From: Gambelia wislizenii
Lineage: Eukaryota > Chordata > Lepidosauria > Squamata > Crotaphytidae
Assembly: GCA_030847615.1 (NCBI GenBank)
Contig: JAUMIR010000001.1
Span: forward strand, 64,617,501 to 64,681,500
Length of the DNA: 64,000 bases
Reading direction: 5' to 3'
Shown: positions 57,028 to 64,000 of the stretch, in pieces
Layout of the letters: the number at the start of each line of letters is the position of its first letter
How positions within the stretch are numbered: position 1 is the first letter of the stretch
Position numbers and translations under genes: made by a program
The notes under the pieces: model-generated
Seen by the model: the letters and a program-made list of their open reading frames with translations, nothing else
Databases searched by the model: none
Told to the model about the DNA's origin: nothing

Positions 57028-57370
57028 GTCGAATCCGTGGCGGCAGAGGTTTCTTTGCCAGTTCATAGTGGAGAGCTATGGTCGATGTCACTGATTTCTC
57101 CACAATTTTTGTCGAAGTGGGTGACATCGACCATAGCTCTCCACTATGAACTGGCAAAGAAACAGCTGCCGCGACGGATTCAAGGACATTCGATGAGGGC
57201 TGTCTCCACCTCGACAGCTTTCCTCTCTGGGGTGCCTCTAGAGGACGTTTGCAGAGCTGCAAATTGGTCATCACCCTTGACTTTCGTTTCCCATTACAGA
57301 TTTGACTCTCGTTCCAGGAACGAGGCTGCCTTTGGGAAAGCTGTACTTTTTCTTCTATTCAATGAGTGAG
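57028..57370 (+). pseudogene. DIRS tyrosine recombinase, 3' part, copy 1
   Basis: Continues the gene interrupted at 47786. From 57113 it reads KWVTSTIALHYELAKKQLPRRIQGHSMRAVST with the HxxR catalytic pair (about 57184-57195), FLSGVPLEDVCRAANWSSPLTFVSHYRF with the catalytic Tyr (about 57292), and ends FLLFNE (57370). A 61-bp inverted duplicate of the start of this segment is inserted just before it (57031-57091), forming a palindrome and breaking the frame. Confidence 0.85.
57031..57181. repeat. palindrome of 61-bp arms in the DIRS recombinase gene
   Basis: Left arm 57031-57091 is the reverse complement of right arm 57121-57181, with about three mismatches and a 29-base spacer. The spacer repeats the sequence just outside the left arm (ATTTCTCCACAA(C/T)TTTTGTCGAA at 57010-57032 and 57094-57115). 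Copy 2 has a single right-arm sequence with no inverted partner at about 63590, so the left arm is an added inverted duplication. Confidence 0.9.
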
Positions 57371-57510
57371 TGTTAATGTATTGTCAAGTTACTTCATGAT
57401 ATAATAAGAATGTGCTGTCAAAAAATCCACTTATGTTTGACTGTGCAGCAGGATAATAGGATCAATATGTATAGAACATACCCTCTTCCTGGAGTGAAGC
57501 TTGCCAGTCT

Positions 57511-57605
57511 ACCCAGCTGTGTGATTCACAGAGACCACGAAGAAGATGGACAGGTTGCTTACCTGTAACCATAGATCTTCAAGTGGTGAATTCACACAGA
57601 CCTGC
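57511..57605 (+). repeat. DIRS internal complementary region
   Basis: The left half (CAGCTGTGTGATTCACAGAGACC) is the complement of the left terminal repeat end seen in copy 2 (GGTCTCTATGAATCACACAG at 58659). The right half (ACAGGTTGCTTACCTGTAACCATAGATC, then GTGAATTCACACAG) is the complement of the outer end of the right terminal repeat (57821-57880). This is the hallmark of DIRS1-type elements, where it is thought to template completion of the DNA circle. Confidence 0.85.
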
Positions 57606-57659
57606 CCATCCTCCCCTCTGTGTCCTACTACATCATATAAACATGCTTAATGTTCCTGA

Positions 57660-57886
57660 TGCTGCTAGTTGCGGCGTCATTTAAGGAACTGAGGGGAATT
57701 AGGTGGGAGCGCTTTATAAGGGACCATTAGGGAGGGTGGAGTTACTGCCAAAAATGTATCGAAGCACATTCTGCCTAGTGATTCCAGAAGGTTCCGATGC
57801 TCTGCACAGGCGCAGGAGTAACCCAGCTGTCTGAATTCATAGAAGATCACCCAAGGATCTATGGTTACAGGTTAGCAACCTGTCCT
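57660..57886 (+). repeat. DIRS right inverted terminal repeat, copy 1
   Basis: Reverse complement of the copy 2 left terminal region (58658-58830): GGAACTGAGGGGAATTAGG, TTATAAGGGACCATTAGGG, GTTACTGCCAAAAATGTATC, CATTCTGCCTAGTGATTCC and AGAAGGTTCCGATGCTCTG. It extends to about 57886 with the ATGGTTACAGGTTAGCAACCTGT end. Confidence 0.85.
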
Positions 57887-58244
57887 TTAGTTGGTCTTGG
57901 GGAACATATATCTAGCCTGTTTGCTATCGTATTCCTGGTTGATAGCTTAGCACAGGAATGCTCAAGGTCAGTGCGGTGGGAGAACAGTGGGTAGAATTTA
58001 AAGTTAGTTAGCCTGAGAAAGTAGAATGTTTTGCTAAACTAACAAATGAGATTAAGCCCACTGAAAGGCTCGAAAATGCTATGCCTTAAATGTATCGTGC
58101 TAATGAGGACTGCTCAGTCCTGACAGTGGAAGTCAGTGGATGATGTTTGCTGCAGTTTATGTAATAAACGTTTGCTGAATCAACTCTGAAGCCTGGAATT
58201 CTGAACTACTGGATCTTTAAACTTGACATGAACAATTTTTTTAA
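57887..58244 (+). repeat. LTR-like sequence
   Basis: About 350 bp between the two DIRS copies that contains AATAAACGTTTGCTGAATC (an AATAAA signal) and ends near TTAAACTTGACA. Polyadenylation-signal placement and the CA end are LTR-like, but no internal region or second LTR is seen. A solo LTR is possible; so is unrelated unique DNA. Confidence 0.3.
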
Positions 58245-58657
58245 AATCAGCTTTCCTGAAATCCAAAGTCCATATTTGACTATACTCTTCTTTGCCCTGT
58301 CCCACAATTGTGAATTCTAGCATGACATGTCACTTCCCCCTAAAATGTAAACTACTTTAATTCCAGTGACCAACTCCTCCCTATTGGTTAGGATCAAATC
58401 CAAGATTGCCAATCCCTTGTTCCTTCTTTTACCTTTGGAAATAGGAAATTATCTGCAAGGTACATTGGACATTTGTTGGACACCCTATGCTTAGCAAAGT
58501 TAGTCTTCCAGCAGATATAAGGTTAATTCAAGTCCCCCATAACTACTAATTCTTGTATCTTTGAATTTTCTGAGATTTGTTTCAGAAAAGCATCATCTAC
58601 CTCTTCTTGGTTTGGTGGCCTGTAGTAAACTCCTACTACAATGTTACATCTTCTTTG
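58245..58657 (-). pseudogene. CR1 endonuclease remnant, antisense
   Basis: Antisense sequence matches the CR1 at 15220-15640 block by block: AATCAGCTTTCCTGAAATCC, GATCAAATCCAAGATTGCC, GACACCCTATGCTTAGCAAAG, GTCTTCCAGCAGATATAAGG, AGTCCCCCATAACTACTAAT, GAAAAGCATCATCTACCTC and GGTGGCCTGTAGTAAACTCC. It encodes the endonuclease C-terminal part in decayed form. It may be the 5' remainder of the CR1 at 40260-41430, separated from it by the DIRS copy 1 block; the next DIRS copy begins directly inside it. Confidence 0.8.
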
Positions 58658-58860
58658 TGGTCTCTATGAATCACACAGTTGGGTTATTCCTGTGCCTGCA
58701 CAGAGCATTCGGAACCTTCTGGAATCACTAGGCAGAATGTGCATTGATACATTTTTGGCAGTAACTCTGCCCACCCTAATGGTCCCTTATAAGGCGCTGC
58801 TGCCTAATTCCCCTCAGTTCCTTTCTTTCCACCGCGTCAGCAGCTTGAAGCAACCTTCAT
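58658..58860 (+). repeat. DIRS left inverted terminal repeat, copy 2
   Basis: Starts TGGTCTCTATGAATCACACAG and contains CCTTCTGGAATCACTAGGC, AATGTGCATTGATAC, CTAATGGTCCCTTATAAGG and CTAATTCCCCTCAGTTCC. It is the inverted counterpart of 57660-57840. Confidence 0.88.
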
Positions 58861-59028
58861 TCGCTAGTTTTTTCCTCACTTTCAATTTGATTGGATTTTT
58901 GACTTGGCTTGGATTTTTGACTACGATTTTCTCTCATTCCTTTGGATTTGGCATTCTCTCCATGAATGTAGTGTTGACTTGGATCATTTTTCTTGACTCT
59001 TACTCTTTGCCCATCGGATTTGATGACC

Positions 59029-61130
59029 TTGTGAGTACAGTGGCTTCGCGAGCGGCCTTTAAAAGGTGTGCCATCTGTCAGGCCGAACTCCTGAGCATGG
59101 ATGGCCATTCCTGCTGCCTTATTTGTCTTGGCGAGTCCAGTAATGTGGACTCTTGCGTGTACTGCAGGGCCTTCACACCTCAAGCCCGTAAGCACAGGAT
59201 GTCCTGCCTGAAATTGTTTTTATACGAAAAGGCTCTAATTCCAGCGGCTGCCTTGACCCTGGCCTCTGCTCCGGCATCAGCTTCACCAAAACGGGGCCAC
59301 TCACCGTCTCTGAAGTCAAAGACTCAAAAACTACATCGGTCCCGTAGTCTGTCCCGACGCCATTCGGTTGCTTCGGATCCGAAGGTGGTGTGAGGCTCGC
59401 ACAAACATGCTGCTCCCTCAGATCCAGGTCGGGATTGAGCACGCTCATCACAATCAACCTCTACATGGGACCAGGAACCCTTGACTTCAAAGGATGTCCC
59501 TTGGGACCAGGTGCCTTCTGAAACCACTGGTCAGGTTGGTGCTTTGGAGGAAGCCTCAAAGTCATTAAAAAAGAAGGACAAGCACTCCTCTCGGCATGAG
59601 GACAGCTCTAAGTCTAAGAGCAAGCTGAAGGATGCTTCCAAGAAGTCAAAGCCGACGACTGTTCCACCGACGGTCCATACTAGTATGGCCACTAAGGCTA
59701 TTGCAACCGCGGAAGTGCCACATGCCAATGATGCCAAGGCTGCTTTGACCTGACCATCCCTCAGCAACAGCTGCTGAGGGAAATCTGCCATCCTGTGCTC
59801 CAACTCCTACGGCTTCTGTAGAAATTGTCACAGTTGAAGTGCCCTCGGGTGCCGATACGGATGTGTCACGCCAACGGTCCTTGTTGTTTCAAGAGCTCAA
59901 CTTCTCAAACACTCTGCTTCCGACATCGAAGTTGAGGTTGTTGAATCCAAAGACGCCACTCGAACTTGTCCCTTTTCACCTAGGATCCATGATGATGAGC
60001 CTGCTTACTCCGCCCACGACTTGGCATGCTCCATCTACCGTGCCGAATTCACTTCACCGACTGGCTCACAGGTCCTAACCACCCGGGCCTTTGACTTCAC
60101 AGAAATGTATGTGGGTTGGAGTGTGTGTCGTTCCCCACAACACCTGGGATTCATGGAACCGTGGGGTCTAGCTAAGAAGGATGCGGAGTCAGGTATCTCC
60201 ACATCTGGACCTACGTCCTCTGCCACCGACTCCTCCCACACCACCGCCTTGTACCACCTCTGCTCCACGGCGGCCTCAGCCCATTGCCTGCGGGTTCGAC
60301 CTCCTCTTCATTGGAGTCAGAGGATCCATACTTCCCCTATCTTCTGTATCCACAACCTGATTTGGTTGGAGGACGATTCTGCGTTGCCAACAAACGATAT
60401 CCGTGCTTTTTCTGAACAAATGGTTCACATGTCCCATGCTTTGGACCTCAAGGTTGTGGAAAAGGAGTTGGAACCGGTGGATCCTATATTCCATTGTATA
60501 CAGTCGAAGGCGCCTCCTACTGCCAGTCTCCCAGTTTTGCTGTCCCTTCTGAAACTCACTCAGGGTTCATGGGAAACCCCTGTTCGATCCAGTCTACTTC
60601 AAAGAAGATTGATAGACTGTATCGGGTTGGAGGTGAACATATCGAATTGCTTCAAACTCATCCTCACCCCAATTCTGTGGTAGTTGAGGCCTCCCAGAAC
60701 AGAAGGCAACACCATCCGCAATCAATACCATCTAATCCAGAGGGGCGGAAGCGTGACATAATTGGGAAAAAGATCTACTCCGCTGCAGGCCTGAGTTTCC
60801 ATGTGGCCAATTATTCTGCTTGTATGGGGGCATATCAGCAAGTACTCTGGGAGAGGATGTTGCCCCTCATTCAAGATCTCCCAGATGAAAGATGAAGATT
60901 GGTGGAGGCAATCCAGTCAGAAGTGCAGTTGCTGGCAAGGCAACAAATGAATTCTGAACCAACATGTTGCAGATTGTGCCGTCAAGACGATAGCTGGATC
61001 CATTGCTCTGCGTCGTCATGCGTGGCTCTGGTCCTCAGGCCTCACTCCCCAAGCCTCAGCTACCATCGAGATTTGCCATTTGATGAGTCGGACCTTTTCA
61101 GCAGCTCCACAGATGAAAAATTAGAGTTCA
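59029..61130 (+). pseudogene. DIRS gag-like gene, copy 2
   Basis: The N-terminal Cys-rich block is intact (RCAICQAELLSMDGHSCCLICL, VDSCVYCRAFTPQARKHR). However, both Met codons used in copy 1 (ATGAGTAAAATG) read GTGAGTACAGTG here, so the start is lost. The upstream open frame from 58641 is read-through of the leader. A stop ends the first frame at about 59393; later frames (60021-60683, 60494-60895, 60899-61639) carry the C-terminal part, including KIYSAAGLSFHVANYSACMGAYQ. Confidence 0.85.
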
Positions 61131-62340
61131 CCCAGAAGATGAGGACCACCGCCAATAAGTATGACTCCAGTTTGGAGATCAACTGTCGACTCAACATTCT
61201 CAACCTTCGTGGGGTGAACAGATACATAGAACCAAAGAAATTCAGGATGGTCACCTTGGCCTCCATCCTGCCACTCCGACAACAGTACGACTGGTTCGTT
61301 TCCACAGACTTCAAAGATGCCTACTTCCACATCGGGATCTATCCATCCCACAGGCAATTCCTGGCATTCCAGATCGGGACCAAGTCATTCCAATTCCGGG
61401 TCCTCGCATTTGGACTTTCGACTGCTCCAAGAGTCTCCATGAAGTGCATGGCGGTGGTAGCGGCCTTTCTACATCAGCGTGGAGTGGTGGTCTTCCCCTA
61501 CATCGACGATTGGCTGATTGTGGCAAACTCTCGACGTCAGCTCAAACTGGACATCGGTCTCACCTTAGATGTGTTAGACGGCCTGGGACTTGTTGTCAAT
61601 ACGGAGAAGTCGCAACTCCAACCATCCCAATCTATCTAGTACATCAGAGCCCAGTTGGATTCACTTACAGCTGCAGCCTACCTACCTTGAGACCAATTCG
61701 ACACCCTTCGGTCCTTGATCCATGCCTGCCGCCGATCACGAAGACTTTTGGCCCATGCAGTCCAGGTACTTCTTGGTCACATGGCAACTACTACCTATGT
61801 GACGCATCTTGCCAGACTCTGGTTCCGTCCGCTTCAACACTGGTTCCTACAAGTGTTAGACCCCCTGCGCGACTCCGAACAAACTGCTCACGATGCCACG
61901 GGCATTCAGCGGTCGCTGGGATGGTGGTTGGTTCCAGAGAACGTTTTGTCGGGTATGCCATTCAACCCTCTTCAACCAGACATCTCTCTAACAACAGACG
62001 CCTCGATGTTCAGATGGGAAGCCCATTTCGAATCCTATGAAATCCAGGGCACTTGGGATGCCAACGAACAGACATGCCATATCAGTGTCTTAGAGCTTCT
62101 CGGTGTCCAGAAGGCACTGTGGGCTTCGAGACCCTAGTGATGAACAAGACCGTCCTGGTGGTAACAGACAACACACCGGTGATGTACTTTCTGAACAAGC
62201 AAGGAGGAACGAGATCCCCTCAGCTTCTTCAACTCATGCTGGACATCTGGGATTGGTGCGTATGCAGGAACATTTACCTCCAATCCATCTATCTGCCGGG
62301 GGAGGAGAACACTCTTGCAGATGGACTCAGCCATTCCAGC
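61130..62340 (+). pseudogene. DIRS reverse transcriptase and RNase H, copy 2
   Basis: A single frame (within 60899-61639) reads from the end of gag into reverse transcriptase because about 0.5 kb between them is deleted near 61165-61200. It contains LRGVNRYIEPKKF, FVSTDFKDAYFHIG (first catalytic Asp, about 61300), FRVLAFGLSTAPR and YIDDWLIV (61498-61520). A stop follows at about 61638. RNase H is present in later frames with DASMFRWEAH, ISVLELLGVQKAL and VVTDNTPVMYFLNKQGG (about 62157-62206), then LPGEENTLADGLSHS. The LTR-like insert of copy 1 is absent. Confidence 0.87.
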
Positions 62341-62740
62341 CTCTCCATCCACGAATGGATGCTGCACAATGGGGAACTCCCCAAGTGGACCTCTTTGCGT
62401 CACCAGAAAACAGTCAGTGCCACCAGTTCTGCTCCAGACATCACGCCCCGGGTTCAAGGGGCAACACATTCCTCTTTCATTGGACGGGACCCGTTCTCTA
62501 CCTCTTCCCTCCGTTTCCACTGCTGACGAGGGTAATTGCCAAACTGCATCGGGACCAAGCGGATGCCATCCTCATCACTCCGTGATGGCCCCGTCAACCT
62601 TGGTTTGCAACCCTCCTGCATCTGGCCATGCACCGATTCATCTGACTTCCAACCTGTCCTGATCTTTTCACCATTCAGAATGGGAAGGTCAGACACCCAG
62701 ATGTACAAGCTCTACGACTAACAGCATGGAGACTACAGCC
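62340..62740 (+). pseudogene. DIRS methyltransferase-like region, copy 2
   Basis: Frame 62103-62585 gives PQVDLFASPENSQCHQFCSRH and LYLFPPFPLLTRVIAKLHRD, then a stop where copy 1 reads TSWWPCQP. It corresponds to the methyltransferase-like domain of DIRS1 elements. Broken. Confidence 0.65.
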
Positions 62741-62879
62741 TTGAACTCATCCTCTGTTCAGAGGGCCAGGATCAATATGGCCTCAGATTCGCCCTCGGTT
62801 CCGAGAGGCCGGGTCTCTCCATCTCTGCCTCCAGAGGTTCAGACCGTCATTGACACTGCCCAATGACCTGCTATCCGTA

Positions 62880-63838
62880 GATCATATCACTACAAGTGGA
62901 AAAAGTTTGAAGCCTTTCTGGCTGATCGGGGACTGGCTACGGAACCGTATTGTGTCCTGATGGTATTGGAATTCCTTCTCCACCTGTCTACCACAGGGCT
63001 TTCACTTTCATCGATCCAGTGCTACTTGGCAGCCGTTTCTGTTGAATTCCAGGCTAGAAGTCACCAGTCTCCTTTTACGGATCCGATGGTCAAGAAGTTC
63101 TTGAGAGGCTACGCCAACCTTCATCCTCTGGTACTCGAGCCTATGCTGACGTGAAGCCTTCAACTGGTCCTCTCGCAACTGGTTCGGCATCCCTTCGAGC
63201 CCATGGCGTCGACTGATTTGAGACTCCTGTCTTGGAAAACTGCTTTCCTTATTGCTATTACTTTGACGTGTCAAGCTGGAGAACTCTGTGCCTTGTGCTT
63301 GTACCCGCCTTCCACTGCCTTCCACAAACATAAGGTAGTGCTCCGTCCCGACATCTCCTTCCTCCCGAAGGTGGTGCCGAGCTTCCATCTGAATCAGTCT
63401 ATCACTCTCCCTGCTTTGATGCAGGACCCGAAGGACGAATTTGAGCATACCCTCCACTCCATGGATGTCAGGAGGGAGCTCGCCTTTTACATCCAGAGAA
63501 CTGCTCCCTCCAGGAAGTCACTTAAACTGTTTGTTTCCTATGCTGACTCGAGACTTGGAGAACCTATATCTCCATGTCTGTCAAAGTGGGTGACATCAAC
63601 CATAGCTCTCTGCTATGAACTGGCTAAGAAGCCACTGCCGCCACGAATTCAAGGACACTCGACGAGGGCTGTCTCCACCACAACAGCTTTCCTCTCTGGG
63701 GTGCCTCTAGAGGACGTTTGCAGAGCAGCAACTTGGTCATCACCTTTGACTTTCATTTCCCATTATAGACTTGACTCTTGTTCTAGGAACGAGGCTGCCT
63801 TGGGGAAAGCTGTGTTTTGTCTTCTATTCAATGAGTGA
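62880..63838 (+). pseudogene. DIRS tyrosine recombinase, copy 2
   Basis: Uninterrupted by L1, so the whole gene is visible. It opens at about 62895 with YKWKKFEAFL, includes LEFLLHLSTTGLSLSSIQCYLAAVSVEFQ, then a TGG to TGA stop at about 63152. The second frame (63203-63838) has the catalytic region AITLTCQAGELC, where the catalytic-Arg position is lost (ARR in copy 1, TCQ here), then GHSTRAVST (HxxR, about 63653), FLSGVPLEDVCRAATWSS, SHYRL (catalytic Tyr, about 63756) and the end FCLLFNE. Inactive through the stop and the missing Arg. Confidence 0.9.
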
Positions 63839-64000
63839 GTATTAATGTGTTGCCAAGTCATTTTATCGATATGCTTGATATGCTGATATATATGCTTGAT
63901 CTGTTTTCTCATGCTTAAGAATGTGCTGTCTAAAAATCTAACTACTGGTATGACTGTGCAGCTTGGTCCTGATGTCAGCATGTATAGGACAAACCCTCCT
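63839..64000. other. DIRS copy 2 3' untranslated sequence
   Basis: Matches copy 1 after its recombinase gene (57371-57480), including AAGAATGTGCTGTCTAAAAA, GACTGTGCAGC and ATGTATAGGACA. The internal complementary region should lie just beyond the window. Confidence 0.8.

Larger units (their letters stand above)
41545..57886 (+). mobile_element. DIRS1-like retrotransposon, copy 1, with nested insertions
   Basis: A tyrosine-recombinase retrotransposon in the order gag, reverse transcriptase/RNase H, methyltransferase-like region, recombinase, internal complementary region and right inverted terminal repeat. The left terminal repeat is shortened: the element joins the neighbouring DNA at about 41545, lacking roughly the first 135 bp seen in copy 2. 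Interruptions are an L2 fragment (41980-42470), an LTR-like insert (45868-46237) and an antisense L1 (47787-57008). Without them it would be about 6.3 kb. Each gene has frameshifts, so it is inactive. Confidence 0.92.
58658..64000 (+). mobile_element. DIRS1-like retrotransposon, copy 2, runs off the window
   Basis: Same family as copy 1 and in the same orientation. It begins at TGGTCTCTATGAATCACAC with a complete left terminal repeat (to about 58860), inserted in antisense CR1. Order: gag, reverse transcriptase/RNase H, methyltransferase-like, recombinase. It has at least two internal deletions near 61165-61200 relative to copy 1, and stops in most genes. Its 3' end is beyond the window. Confidence 0.92.

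Noticed and set aside
57887..58244. Candidate second recombination arm or new mobile element between the DIRS copies
   Set aside because: Only an AATAAA signal and an LTR-like end are visible; no internal region or target duplication, so it is kept only as a low-confidence LTR-like repeat.

Overview
The window looks like non-genic or intronic DNA from a vertebrate, most probably a squamate reptile (lizard or snake). The basis is repeat content rather than any recognised host gene: CR1 LINEs with the 3' end typical of reptiles, L2 and L1 LINEs, DIRS-type tyrosine-recombinase retrotransposons, a 5S-rRNA-derived SINE, a mariner relic and several MITEs. I see no tRNA, intact rRNA gene, CRISPR array or prokaryotic feature. 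The species cannot be fixed from this sequence.

Host content is thin. Two short segments on the + strand (16693-16743 and 37259-37340) have good splice sites and keep one reading frame when joined. They may be adjacent exons of one unidentified gene separated by a 20.5-kb intron. If so, most of the left half of the window is intron.

Layout. 1-9 kb: AT-rich DNA, a 5S-derived SINE, a degenerate tandem block, two antisense copies of a LINE whose 3' end carries a small hairpin and an (AG)n tail (called here the hairpin-tail LINE), foldback MITEs and an old L1. 9.8-13.7 kb: L1 3' sequence interrupted by two CR1 insertions, one of which (11.27-13.23 kb, +) has a nearly complete reverse transcriptase. 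13.7-15.8 kb: an antisense CR1 carrying a 75-bp stub of the hairpin-tail LINE. 17-38 kb: further hairpin-tail LINE copies (17.8, 23.9, 24.6 and 35.2 kb), L2 relics, MITEs, a mariner relic and an antisense L1. 38.5-40 kb: a GC-rich foldback element. 40.3-41.4 kb: an antisense CR1.

From 41.5 kb to the end the window is dominated by two same-strand DIRS1-like elements. Copy 1 (41.5-57.9 kb) has gag, reverse transcriptase/RNase H, a methyltransferase-like region, a tyrosine recombinase, an internal complementary region and a right terminal repeat. It is expanded by an L2 fragment, an LTR-like insert and a near-full-length antisense L1 (47.8-57.0 kb). That L1 itself contains two later L1 insertions. 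All three L1 insertions have exact or near-exact target-site duplications, so their order can be read directly. Copy 2 (58.66 kb to the window end) is more compact and decayed and runs off the right edge.

No new cellular system is evident. The most interesting items are the candidate exon pair, a chimeric LINE junction found at two loci, a 61-bp-arm palindrome inside the DIRS recombinase gene, the three-level L1 nest, the repeated 3' hairpin of the hairpin-tail LINE, and the 1.45-kb GC-rich foldback element.
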